36,776 bases of DNA from Candidatus Chloroploca sp. Khr17 (GTDB lineage: Bacteria > Chloroflexota > Chloroflexia > Chloroflexales > Chloroflexaceae), in the NCBI RefSeq assembly GCF_004138165.1, contig NZ_RYFF01000050.1, positions 1 through 36,776 on the forward strand. The letters are read 5' to 3'. Position numbers and translations under genes: made by a program. The notes below the pieces were generated by a model. That model saw nothing but the letters and a program-made list of their open reading frames with translations. It searched no databases and was not told the DNA's origin. Positions 15,059-23,690 of this stretch are shown here, one piece after another. How positions within the stretch are numbered: position 1 is the first letter of the stretch; every line of letters starts with the position of its first letter.

Positions 15059-18000
15059 ATGAATGCACGAACCTGCTTGCTTCTCCTCAGTGTAGGCTTA
15101 TGTCTCCTGCTCGCGACCGATATGCCGGTGTGTCATAGTCAGGCAACGCCGACGACGCACACCTTCGTGGTCAATGCGCCCAGCGACCAGGGCGATCCCT
15201 ATGGCGACGATAATCTCTGTGATATTTGCCATAATCCAGGGGCGGATCCGCCCGTAGGCCCGTGCAATGTCTGCACGCTGCGGGCTGCCATTGAGCAGGC
15301 CAATCATAGCCCAGGGGCGGATGCGATCGTCTTTAGCTATCTGGCGCAGCCGATTCAACCAGCGTATGCGCTGCCGTATATCGTTGAGGCGGTGACAATT
15401 GATGGGATGGATCTGGGCACTGGCCAATCGGTGCAACTCGATGGCAGCAATGCCGGTCGTGGTGTGAATGGCCTGATCCTCTCGGCCCCCGGTTGCACCG
15501 TACGCAATCTGACCATCACCCGCTTCCAGGCCGACGGCGACTACGAGGGCTTTGGTCTCGTTATCTGGCGCGGCAATGCGGTGATCGAGGGCAACTATCT
15601 TGGCACGAATGCCGCTGGAGCGACGGGCCTCGGCAATGACACCGCCGGGATCTATCTCGCCGGAACCAGCAGCGGCGGCAACCAGATCGGCGGGACGACC
15701 GCCGCCCAGCGCAACGTGATCGCTGGCAACGGCACCTCTGGCATCCAGATCGGTGATCCGCAGAGCGGTGGCATTGGCTCGGCCAACAACCGCATTATTG
15801 GCAACTATATCGGCGTAACCCCCAATGGCAACACAGCGCTACCGAATGGCAAAGCCGGCATTGGCATCTCGCACGCGGGTTCCATCGGCAACCAGATTGG
15901 TGGGACGAACGCAGGTGAAGGCAATGTGCTGTCGGGCAATGGCTGGCACGGCGTTGTCATCCAGAATGGGGCGAGCGGGACGCTGGTACGCGGCAATCTT
16001 ATTGGTCTAAATGCAGCTGGGACAGCCCGGATCCCCAACGGCATTCTCGGCGTCCAGATTGTGAGCGCATCCAACAATACGATCGGTGGCACGCTCACGG
16101 CGGCGCGCAATGTCATCGCTGGCAATGCGGGCGGCATCAGCATTATTGGCGAGACCCCAAGCCAGGCAACGTTATCCGTGTTCACGCATGAGTGGCAACC
16201 GGGTCGGGTTCGTGGGGTGCGTGAGACCACGCCACAAAGCGTGACCGCTCCCGCAGCGGCGTCCGGAAACTACATCCAGGGCAACTATATCGGCCTGAAT
16301 GCCGCCGGGACTGCGCCACTCGGCAACACCGAAGATGGCGTGACACTCTGGAATGCCTCGGGCAATACGGTGGGCGGCGCCATCCCTGGTGCAGGCAATG
16401 TCATCGCGGCCAACCGGATCGGCGTGCGCATTGTCGCTGATGAAGGGAAAAGTGCCACCGATAATCTGGTGCAGAGCAATCGGATCGGCACTGATCCTAC
16501 TGGGACGCAGACTGATGCCGATGATGAGTTCGGCAACGGCAATGAATGGGGCAATGGCTTGGCGGGGGTCTTGTTGCGCAACGCGGCCAACAATACCATT
16601 AGCCAGAACACCCTCTCCGGCAACGGTCATGGCGTCATCTTGGTAGACGAGGGCACCACGGGCAATCAGTTGCAAGGTAATCGCATTGGCACCGATAGCC
16701 AGGGGGCGCTGCTAGCCCAAGGGCCGGGCAACCTGGTCGCCGGGGTCTTCATCGAGCGAGCAGCGCAGAACCGGATCGGCGGCACAGACGCCTTGAGCAA
16801 TACGATCGCCTTCAACCTTGGGCGTGGCATTCAGGTGCTGCTCGGCGAGCGCAATGATCTGCGCAACAACCGTATCTTTGGCAACACCGAACCAGCCATT
16901 GATCTGTCCAATGAGCGTCGTACACCCAACGATCTCAATGATACCGATCTCGGCCCTAACACCTATCAAAACTATCCGGTCTTTACCCGGCGCGAGGGGC
17001 TATATCTCTGGGGCAACTTCAGTGGACAGCCCAACGCCACCTATAGCCTCGATCTCTACACCTACCGCGTCTGCAACGCGCAGCCCTGGCCCGGCTTTGG
17101 TGAGGGCGAGCAGTGGTTGCTGACGCAAGCCATCCCCACCGACGCCCACGGCCACGCCGTTTTTATGCTCACCCTGCCCAGTGAGCCGCCTGCGGGCTAC
17201 GCCCTCGCGGGCACGCTCACCGATCCCAGCGGCAATACCTCCGAGTTCTCGAATGCACCCTATCGCCTCAACGTCACTGGCTTTACCAGCAGCGACGCGC
17301 TTACCCTCACTGGGCGGCTCGATCCGCTGCAATTGCCCGCCCTGCGCTCGTGCCAGAATCTCTTCACCGATCTCTATGTCGTCGTTGACGGCGATGCCAA
17401 CAGGCCGCTCAAGATGGAGTATCTGCTCGATGAGAGCGGCGACAGTCGCCTGCGCTGGACGCCGACGCAGACGGAAACCCACATCCTCGATCTCTATCTC
17501 ACCTCAATGAACGCCGGGTTCAGCATGCCCTTCTTCAACGATCGGCTCTGGCTGGCTCCGGCACCGCAGGTCACTTTTTACGAGCCAAATTTCCCCGATA
17601 TGCAGACGTGGATCCCCGTGGGCAGCCAGGGCACCGTCGATGGCAACCACGTCAACCTTGCGATCGCCGTCCACAATCCTAGCCCCGAGGATTTCACCTC
17701 TGAAGTGCAGATCGTGGATGCCTCAACGGGGCAACCCTTGCCGGGTGCGTTCGTTGCCCCCAGCACCGCGACCCGGCACACCTTCTATGGTGGGGTGACG
17801 ACCACCGTCACCTTCCAGTGGGACACCACTGGTTTCGCCTGGAGCGATGACGGCGAGCCGGTCCTGGCGCGTACGATCCGGATCACCCTGCCCGAGCAGG
17901 ATGGGCGCAACGTCGTCGTTCGCCCGGCAGAGGCTGAGTTGAAACTTCGCCCCCGCCCCGCCGTGCTTGTCCACGGGCTCTGGAGCAACGCCGAGGTCGG

Positions 18001-21000
18001 GTGGGGCAAGTATCAGGGCTTTCTCACCAGCATCCGCCCCGACTGGAAAGCGTATGCGGTGGGCGATGAGCAAGTCTGGGGCCACCTGAACACCGGCGCA
18101 TTAGCTAGCCCGTTGCAACCCGCCAATAGTCTGCGCCAAAACGCCGAAGAGCTACGCCACTATATCGAGCGGGTGCGTGAATTGGAGAACGCCTGGCATG
18201 TCGATCTGGTGGCACATTCGATGGGCGGCTTGATCTCCCGCGATTACCTGAGCAGCCTAGTCTGGAAAGACGTTCCAACTGATGGCTACCCGGTCGCCAA
18301 CCACCTGATCATGTTGGGGACGCCGAACCTCGGCTCGCCATGCGCCGACGATTTGCCAGGGTTATGGCATCCGGCCATTATGCAGTTGCGCCCCGACATT
18401 GTGCTGGAAAAGAATAAAATCTGGCGCCAACCGGTGGATGTGCCCTTCTCGATTTTCGCGGGTACCAGTTTCAATTTTACCTGCCGTATCGCTGGACCAG
18501 GCGATGGGGTCGTCGAAGTTTATAGTGCCACGGGTGAAGATGCACTTGGCCGCAATGTGTACGCCCCCAAACTCCAATGGATCTACAAACGTGCGCTTGA
18601 TCACGTTGCGATGACCGATTCCGAACAGGATTTTCTGGCTTATGTGCTGCCCGTCCTCGCTGCCGGGCCCGATCGTGCCCACGAACGCACGCTGCCCACG
18701 TCACTCAATGCTGCTACGTTTGATGCACAAGCCAACCCAGCGTCGTCAGCCAAACCGCCTCAGGTCATAGAGCGCGTGTGGCTTGAGTTGCCTGCGGGTG
18801 CACGCCGGGATCTTGCGATCACCGTGCCCGCCGGCGAAGCACTGGTCGTGACCCTGGTGGCCTCGGATACGGTGCAGGCCCAATTGCGCACACCTCAGGG
18901 CGCTGCCGCCGAACCCTTTACCGGGTCGTTGTTCCGGAGCGTCTGGGCGAGCACCCCGATCACCGGCAACTGGACGGTCGCGCTAACAAATACCGATGTC
19001 ACCACCGCTTCCGTTGTGCTCGGGGCGGTTATCCTTGAACCAGTCGAAGAACTGGTCGTCACCGTGGGTGAACCGGATTGGGACGGGATGACCCTCATTA
19101 CGGCGACGCTCGCCGCGACCAACGACCCACAGCACTTGCGTGCGCAGACGACTGTGGCGCTCACGCTGACGGCGCGCCTGACCAGTGAGGCTGGCGATGA
19201 GTTGCTGGTGGAACTGCGCGATGACGGTGCGCACGGCGATGGCGCAGCCGATGATGGCGTCTACAGCGCGCGGATCGGGCCACTCGATCCTGCTCTGTAC
19301 GATATCTTTGTCTACGCGCTGGGGCCAGGTTTCTATCGTGGCACAACAGCCGGTGTGCATGTGCCATTTGCGCGGATCGCCAAAACGGTTACACCCGAGC
19401 ATCCCGTGGCGCAGGGTGATCCACTCACCTATACGCTCGTCATCTCTGGCCCAGCAGGGGCGACAGTGGGCCTTTTTGACCCCCTCGAAGATCTGGATTT
19501 CGTGCACTTCCTGGATCAGCCCCCAGGCATCCTCTATGCGAACGGCGCACTTACCGGGACAATCACGCTGCCTACCACCACACCGGTCTCCGTGACCTTT
19601 GTCGCCACCGTCGCGGTGCCAGAACTGGCCGACCTCGTCACGCTCACCAACCACGCCTGCGCCTATCCAGCTGCCGGAAGCGTTGAAGACTGCGTCTGGT
19701 CACCACCCGTTACGACCGATGTTCATGTTGTCGCGACAACCCATGCCATCTATCTGCCGCTGATGCTGCACGATTACACGCCCAGGCTCGCGCTCACGCT
19801 CGAGTACGGTACCTACTTTGGCGGCGTAGATGAGGATCAGATCAAGGATATCGCCATCGGGCCAGACGGATCTTTGTATCTGACCGGGGCGACCTACTCA
19901 ACCAAACCAGGGCCAGACTCGCTCGGCCGCAGCTACAGCCAGGTCTTTGTCGCCAAACTAACGCCCGACGGCAAGACGCTGGTCTACTACCAGCAGTTTG
20001 GCGGCACCGCCGATAGCGGCGGCAACGCGCTCGCCGTCGATGCAGTAGGCAATGTCTACGTGACCGGCTACACCCAGAGCGCCACCTTCCCACGTACGGT
20101 AGGTGCCTTCGATCAAGATTTCAACGGCGGTGCAGAAATAGCAATGGATGCCTTCGTGACCAAACTTGATGCGACAGGCAACATCGTCTACAGCAGTTAC
20201 CTGGGCGGGAGTGGCTACGATATGCCCGGGGCAGGAGCCAGCGGCGGGGGCGATCGCGGAACCGGCATCGCTGTGTTGGGCGAGTACGTCTATGTGATAG
20301 GATGGACCGAGTCGAGCGACTTCCCCACGACAGCGGGCGCATATGACCAGGTCTACGCCGATGTTGATTGGGGCCTGAATACCGACCTCTTCATCGTCAA
20401 ACTGAGCCTGGGCGGGCAAGGCAGCGCCGACTTGGTCTACGGCACCTTTCTGGGCGGGGGTGCCTCCTTCGAAGAAGCGTCCGACCTTGCCATCGACAAC
20501 GCCGGGCGGCTCTACCTCACCGGCAGTGTCGAAGATCAACTCAGCATCGGCGAATTTCCGGTCACATCAGGAGCGGTGGATACAACCCCACCCGCCGGTT
20601 GGGGGATCAAGAAGGCCTTCTTGATCGTCTTCAACCCGGTCGGTGGCGGCCAAAGCGATCTGATCTACAGCACCTACCTGGGCGGTACCGATAGAGACCA
20701 GGGCCACGCACTGGCTTTGGGCAGCGATGGGACGGTCTATCTTACAGGAAGCACTGCTTCCCTCGATTTTCCCACGACCGAGGGGGCCTTTGATCGCGCT
20801 TGCGGCACCAATAGCACGTGCAACGAAGGTCGCAGCGATGCCTTTGTCGCGTGGATCAACCCCGATCCGGCAGGCAGTGCGCAAGCGAACCTGCGTTACA
20901 GCACCTATCTTGGCGGTGGTGGCGGCGAGAACTTTGCCCAGGGAACCATTGCGCTGATCGCGCCGGGCGAGGTCTACGTCGCTGGCGATACCGGCTCGTT

Positions 21001-21322
21001 AACCTTCCCCACCACGCCCGATGCATATGCACAGGAACGTAACGGCATTGGAGACCTTTTTCTGGCCCGGTTGAAATTAGCCAGCCAGGGCGTAGAGGAT
21101 CTGGTCTACGGCACCTACATCGGTGGAAGCCACGATGACGAAGCGACCTATGGCCTGGCCCGCAGGAGCGACGAGACGGTGACGCTTGTTGGCGTCACCC
21201 GTTCCACCGATCTTCCTGTCGGACCAGATCCACTCTATGCAACCTTCAATGGTGGGTACTATGATGGTTGCCTGCTCCAGTTTGGGTTAAGGAGCGTCTC
21301 ATGGCGGGCTGGCCCTCCATGA
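15059..21322 (+). CDS. Giant secreted multidomain protein: beta-helix, lipase-like hydrolase, DUF11-like, SBBP repeats
   Basis: 2087 residues from the ATG at 15059, which has GAGG at good spacing. The frame is open upstream but lacks a signal peptide there. A Sec signal peptide covers about 1-28. Next is a CSLREA-like motif, CTLRAAIEQAN (72-82), then a right-handed parallel beta-helix to about 630 with recurring GNYIGLNAAGT / NRIGTDPTGT turns. An alpha/beta hydrolase spans about 965-1200 with VHGLWSN (oxyanion side), AHSMGG (Ser1054), GPGDG (Asp1149) and DHVAM (His1182), a plausible lipase triad. Beta-sandwich modules follow, including DGAHGDGAADDGVYS near 1390 and a DUF11-like domain at 1438-1540. 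After the linker motif YLPLML (about 1565), SBBP beta-propeller repeats (YGTYFGG, YLTGAT, DFPTT) run to the end. No LPXTG or C-terminal membrane helix is seen, so it is probably released or surface-associated. Lipid ester hydrolysis is predicted, not shown. Confidence 0.9.
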   Translation: MNARTCLLLLSVGLCLLLATDMPVCHSQATPTTHTFVVNAPSDQGDPYGDDNLCDICHNPGADPPVGPCNVCTLRAAIEQANHSPGADAIVFSYLAQPIQPAYALPYIVEAVTIDGMDLGTGQSVQLDGSNAGRGVNGLILSAPGCTVRNLTITRFQADGDYEGFGLVIWRGNAVIEGNYLGTNAAGATGLGNDTAGIYLAGTSSGGNQIGGTTAAQRNVIAGNGTSGIQIGDPQSGGIGSANNRIIGNYIGVTPNGNTALPNGKAGIGISHAGSIGNQIGGTNAGEGNVLSGNGWHGVVIQNGASGTLVRGNLIGLNAAGTARIPNGILGVQIVSASNNTIGGTLTAARNVIAGNAGGISIIGETPSQATLSVFTHEWQPGRVRGVRETTPQSVTAPAAASGNYIQGNYIGLNAAGTAPLGNTEDGVTLWNASGNTVGGAIPGAGNVIAANRIGVRIVADEGKSATDNLVQSNRIGTDPTGTQTDADDEFGNGNEWGNGLAGVLLRNAANNTISQNTLSGNGHGVILVDEGTTGNQLQGNRIGTDSQGALLAQGPGNLVAGVFIERAAQNRIGGTDALSNTIAFNLGRGIQVLLGERNDLRNNRIFGNTEPAIDLSNERRTPNDLNDTDLGPNTYQNYPVFTRREGLYLWGNFSGQPNATYSLDLYTYRVCNAQPWPGFGEGEQWLLTQAIPTDAHGHAVFMLTLPSEPPAGYALAGTLTDPSGNTSEFSNAPYRLNVTGFTSSDALTLTGRLDPLQLPALRSCQNLFTDLYVVVDGDANRPLKMEYLLDESGDSRLRWTPTQTETHILDLYLTSMNAGFSMPFFNDRLWLAPAPQVTFYEPNFPDMQTWIPVGSQGTVDGNHVNLAIAVHNPSPEDFTSEVQIVDASTGQPLPGAFVAPSTATRHTFYGGVTTTVTFQWDTTGFAWSDDGEPVLARTIRITLPEQDGRNVVVRPAEAELKLRPRPAVLVHGLWSNAEVGWGKYQGFLTSIRPDWKAYAVGDEQVWGHLNTGALASPLQPANSLRQNAEELRHYIERVRELENAWHVDLVAHSMGGLISRDYLSSLVWKDVPTDGYPVANHLIMLGTPNLGSPCADDLPGLWHPAIMQLRPDIVLEKNKIWRQPVDVPFSIFAGTSFNFTCRIAGPGDGVVEVYSATGEDALGRNVYAPKLQWIYKRALDHVAMTDSEQDFLAYVLPVLAAGPDRAHERTLPTSLNAATFDAQANPASSAKPPQVIERVWLELPAGARRDLAITVPAGEALVVTLVASDTVQAQLRTPQGAAAEPFTGSLFRSVWASTPITGNWTVALTNTDVTTASVVLGAVILEPVEELVVTVGEPDWDGMTLITATLAATNDPQHLRAQTTVALTLTARLTSEAGDELLVELRDDGAHGDGAADDGVYSARIGPLDPALYDIFVYALGPGFYRGTTAGVHVPFARIAKTVTPEHPVAQGDPLTYTLVISGPAGATVGLFDPLEDLDFVHFLDQPPGILYANGALTGTITLPTTTPVSVTFVATVAVPELADLVTLTNHACAYPAAGSVEDCVWSPPVTTDVHVVATTHAIYLPLMLHDYTPRLALTLEYGTYFGGVDEDQIKDIAIGPDGSLYLTGATYSTKPGPDSLGRSYSQVFVAKLTPDGKTLVYYQQFGGTADSGGNALAVDAVGNVYVTGYTQSATFPRTVGAFDQDFNGGAEIAMDAFVTKLDATGNIVYSSYLGGSGYDMPGAGASGGGDRGTGIAVLGEYVYVIGWTESSDFPTTAGAYDQVYADVDWGLNTDLFIVKLSLGGQGSADLVYGTFLGGGASFEEASDLAIDNAGRLYLTGSVEDQLSIGEFPVTSGAVDTTPPAGWGIKKAFLIVFNPVGGGQSDLIYSTYLGGTDRDQGHALALGSDGTVYLTGSTASLDFPTTEGAFDRACGTNSTCNEGRSDAFVAWINPDPAGSAQANLRYSTYLGGGGGENFAQGTIALIAPGEVYVAGDTGSLTFPTTPDAYAQERNGIGDLFLARLKLASQGVEDLVYGTYIGGSHDDEATYGLARRSDETVTLVGVTRSTDLPVGPDPLYATFNGGYYDGCLLQFGLRSVSWRAGPP

Positions 21323-21372
21323 GGCAATCACACCTTACTAGGCTGTCAACAAAGGTTTCTGCTCTAGGCATT

Positions 21373-21443
21373 GGCTTCGACAAGCTCAGCCACCGGCGGA
21401 CGATGGGCGTTGCGAACGGACGGAGGCTGAGCCTGTCGAAGCC
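21373..21443. repeat. Inverted repeat of the CTGAGCCTGTCGAAG type
   Basis: GGCTTCGACAAGCTCAGCC (21373-21391) and GGCTGAGCCTGTCGAAGCC (21425-21443) are inverted copies with 18 of 19 matches around a 33-nt spacer. Repeats with this core are widespread intergenic elements in environmental bacteria. It lies between the convergent giant gene and acyltransferase gene and might assist termination. Confidence 0.85.
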
Positions 21444-21455
21444 CCCGACAACAAC

Positions 21456-21537
21456 GGGGCACCCTGTAGGGGCACCCTGTAGCGGCAGCCCTTGCGGGGG
21501 CCCTTGCGGGGGCACACACGGAAGATGCAATCGCCCT
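21456..21537. repeat. GC-rich short tandem repeats plus a 26-bp dispersed element
   Basis: GGGGCACCCTGTA occurs twice in tandem (21456-21481) and CCCTTGCGGGGG twice in tandem (21489-21512). They are followed by a 26-bp stretch (21512-21537, core ACACGGAAGATGC then ATCGCCCT) that reappears at 31655-31680 with two mismatches, again next to GGGGCACCC-type repeats. No gene is visible in 21323-21565. Confidence 0.8.
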
Positions 21538-21565
21538 GCTGCCGTGTGCAGGACGTTCAAGCCCC

Positions 21566-22162
21566 CTACTCGCTCGTTCGCCGTATCTCGCCCTGCCGTG
21601 CTGGTATCGCACCCGTGATCTGCGCATAAAAGGCGCGGTAGCGTTCGAAATCAGCGTCAATATCGCCCGCCGGCATATAGATCGGGCCAAGGCCAACCCG
21701 ACGCTTGGCATAATCAGCATACCCGAGCACAACAGGAACCCCGGCCCCGGTCGCAATGTAGTAAAAGCCAGTCTTCCAATGATCAATATACCGGCGCGTC
21801 CCTTCGGGCACAATCGCGATCCGCAGGTCTGGGTACTGGGCAAATTTCTCCACGATCTGCGCAACAAAATTGGCCCGTGCCCCACGCAGAACTGGCATCC
21901 CCCCCAGCGCACGCAACAGCCACCCGAGCGGTGGGCGAAAGAGTTCAGCTTTCGAGATCCAGCGAAACCGAACCCCTGTGGCCCCCATCAAAAGCAAGGT
22001 CAGGATCAGATCGAACCATGTCGTATGCGGAGCACCGATGATCACACACTGCTTTGGCAACGGTGCGGCAACCTCAGCCCGCCATCCCCTGAGCGCAAGC
22101 AGGATGATGCAAAAGTTCTGGAACAACGTCTTACGGCCAGGTGATGATACTGAATACGGCAT
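21566..22162 (-). CDS. PlsC-like acyltransferase (1-acylglycerol-3-phosphate acyltransferase family)
   Basis: 198 residues. The acyltransferase motif I H-x4-D is APHTTWFD (His46, Asp51), and motif III is VPEGTRR (EGTR at 120-123). FRWISKAELFRPPLGWLLRALGGMPVLR matches the region between them. The protein is short for full PlsC and looks like the compact group often annotated as 1-acyl-sn-glycerol-3-phosphate acyltransferase. It would act at the inner face of the membrane, transferring an acyl chain to a lysophospholipid or related acceptor. The start has GAGGA close upstream and follows the MoxR stop by 25 nt, so the two are probably co-transcribed. It converges on the giant secreted protein gene. 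Confidence 0.85.
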   Translation of the reverse strand: MPYSVSSPGRKTLFQNFCIILLALRGWRAEVAAPLPKQCVIIGAPHTTWFDLILTLLLMGATGVRFRWISKAELFRPPLGWLLRALGGMPVLRGARANFVAQIVEKFAQYPDLRIAIVPEGTRRYIDHWKTGFYYIATGAGVPVVLGYADYAKRRVGLGPIYMPAGDIDADFERYRAFYAQITGAIPARQGEIRRTSE

Positions 22163-22187
22163 TGTATCCTCGGGTGACTTTCTAGGA

Positions 22188-23150
22188 TTATTCTACCGGC
22201 ACCGGGATCTGGGCAAGGATCTCGGCGATCAAAGCACTGCTCTTGCGGCGGCGCAGGCGTGTTTCAGCGGTCAGCATCAACCGATGACCAAGCACCGCCG
22301 GAGCCATAACTTTGATGTCGTCGGGCAAGACGAAGGTGCGTCCACGTAGCGCCGCATACGCCTGGGCCGTCTGATAGAGCGCCAGCGAACCACGAGGACT
22401 GGCCCCGAGTTCGATCTCGGGGTGGGTGCGGGTGGCGCGTACCAGTTCGACCATATAGCGCCGCACCTCTGACGTCACCGCAACCATGCGCACATCCGCC
22501 TGCATCTGCAGAACCTCCGCTGCAGTGAGCACCGGGGTCAGGTCGTTCAGCGGATTGCCTCGTTCAAAGCGCACCAGGATCGCTTCTTCCTCCTCAAGGC
22601 TCGGATAGCCTGGCTCAAGCTTGAGCAAAAAGCGGTCGAGTTGCGCCTCGGGCAGTGGGAACGTCCCCTCGAGTTCAACCGGATTCTGGGTCGCCAGCAC
22701 AAGGAACGGGCGCGGCAACGGGCGGGTTGCCCCATCAACTGTCACCGTCCGCTCTTGCATCGCCTCGAGCAGCGCACTCTGGGTACGCGGCGTCGCCCGA
22801 TTAATCTCGTCGGTCAACACAACCTGCGCAAAAAGCGGCCCCTCGCGAAACTGAAACGCCCCGATCTTCTGATTGAAAAACGCAAGCCCGGTCATATCCG
22901 AAGGCAACACATCCGGGGTACACTGAATGCGCTGAAACGTGCAACCAAGCGAAGCGGCCAGCGCACGCGCCAGCGTCGTCTTGCCCGTACCAGGCACATC
23001 TTCCAGCAACACATGGCCTTCACAAAGCATCGCGACGAGCAAGCGATCAATCAGTTCCTCTTTGCCCACCATCACCCGCGCTACACTCGCCCGCGCACGG
23101 TCTACCAACTCACTGAGCACCTGCACACGGTCACGACTCAATTGCTGCAA
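22188..23150 (-). CDS. MoxR-type AAA+ ATPase
   Basis: 320 residues from a TTG start at 23150, chosen because AAGGAG lies 8 nt upstream and the length fits the family. The frame is open to 23390, but the extra 80 codons cover a hairpin and a divergent promoter. Walker A is VPGTGKTT (52-59), Walker B is VVLTDEINR (110-118), and ATQNPVELEGTFPLPEAQLDRF matches the MoxR sensor region. The C-terminal lid carries GASPRGSLALYQTAQAYA. MoxR ATPases act as chaperone-like motors, usually with VWA-domain or DUF58 partners to load metal or mature cell-envelope proteins. No such partner is present here. The downstream neighbour is a PlsC-like acyltransferase. Its role is therefore open. Confidence 0.9.
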   Translation of the reverse strand: MQQLSRDRVQVLSELVDRARASVARVMVGKEELIDRLLVAMLCEGHVLLEDVPGTGKTTLARALAASLGCTFQRIQCTPDVLPSDMTGLAFFNQKIGAFQFREGPLFAQVVLTDEINRATPRTQSALLEAMQERTVTVDGATRPLPRPFLVLATQNPVELEGTFPLPEAQLDRFLLKLEPGYPSLEEEEAILVRFERGNPLNDLTPVLTAAEVLQMQADVRMVAVTSEVRRYMVELVRATRTHPEIELGASPRGSLALYQTAQAYAALRGRTFVLPDDIKVMAPAVLGHRLMLTAETRLRRRKSSALIAEILAQIPVPVE

Positions 23151-23194
23151 GCTCTTGTCTCCTTGGTTCGGGCCGCCGTCCCCGGATCTTACAC

Positions 23195-23239
23195 ACTCTG
23201 TGGGCAAAAACCAGGAATAGCTGGTTTTGCCCACAGAGT
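23195..23239. promoter_or_regulatory. Long inverted repeat in the moxR/DUF507 divergent region
   Basis: ACTCTGTGGGCAAAAACCAG (23195-23214) and CTGGTTTTGCCCACAGAGT (23221-23239) form a near-perfect 19-bp stem with one bulged A and a 6-nt loop. On the minus strand its outer end overlaps TATACT (23242-23237), a possible moxR -10 box. Transcripts starting there would open with this hairpin. No matching -35 was found. It could be a regulatory hairpin, a protein-binding site or a terminator-like insulator. Confidence 0.6.
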
Positions 23240-23249
23240 ATACACGATC

Positions 23250-23278
23250 CAGACAATGTACACACGAAATGGTATAAT
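23250..23278 (+). promoter_or_regulatory. Promoter of the DUF507 gene
   Basis: A consensus TATAAT (23273-23278) with an extended -10 TGG in front (23270-23272) sits 17 nt from CAGACA (23250-23255), which matches 4 of 6 positions of TTGACA. The start codon is at 23323. Confidence 0.75.
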
Positions 23279-23322
23279 GCTCGCGTGTCAGGTCACCCGG
23301 ACACAAGCAAGAAGGAGGAGCG

Positions 23323-23622
23323 ATGCGCTTATCAGAGGATAAGGTGCGCCGGATTGCCGAGCGTTTACATGACGAACTGGCCCAGGGCAACTTGCTTGCC
23401 TACCGCGAGTCAGCCGGGGCCAAAACTGGCGTCGGACGCGCCGCCCGCGTGAAGGCAATCTTTGATTTCATTGTCGAAGATCTGCGCCGCGAAGATGAGC
23501 TTGACGCTGAGGTAGAGAAGGTGCTCGCCACCTATAGCCGCGAAATCAAAGGCACTGAACGCGATATTCTCTTCCGCAAACACAAAGAGGAGATCGCTCG
23601 CAAAAAAGGGTATATTCTGTAA
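23323..23622 (+). CDS. DUF507 family protein
   Basis: 99 residues, MRLSEDKVRRIAERLHDEL at the start, mostly helical and highly charged. It fits the DUF507 family of small cytoplasmic proteins (typically about 90-100 residues per unit) whose function is unknown. GGAGGA precedes the ATG at ideal spacing. It has its own near-consensus promoter and an excellent terminator directly after the stop, so it is a strongly expressed single-gene unit. It is divergent from moxR and convergent with pspC. No catalytic motif or membrane segment is visible. Confidence 0.85.
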   Translation: MRLSEDKVRRIAERLHDELAQGNLLAYRESAGAKTGVGRAARVKAIFDFIVEDLRREDELDAEVEKVLATYSREIKGTERDILFRKHKEEIARKKGYIL

Positions 23623-23623
23623 C

Positions 23624-23680
23624 ATGCTGACGACACACAAAAAAGCCAGCGTCGCTGGCTTTTTTGTGTGTCGTCAGCAT
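23624..23680. terminator. Bidirectional intrinsic terminator with a 27-bp perfect stem
   Basis: The arms 23624-23650 and 23654-23680 are perfectly complementary over 27 bp around a GTC loop. The inner stem is GCCAGC/GCTGGC, preceded by AAAAAA and followed by TTTTTT, so both strands read a GC stem followed by a T tract. It starts 1 nt past the DUF507 stop and ends 10 nt before the pspC stop, so it serves both convergent genes. Confidence 0.95.
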
Positions 23681-23690
23681 TGCTGCTAAC

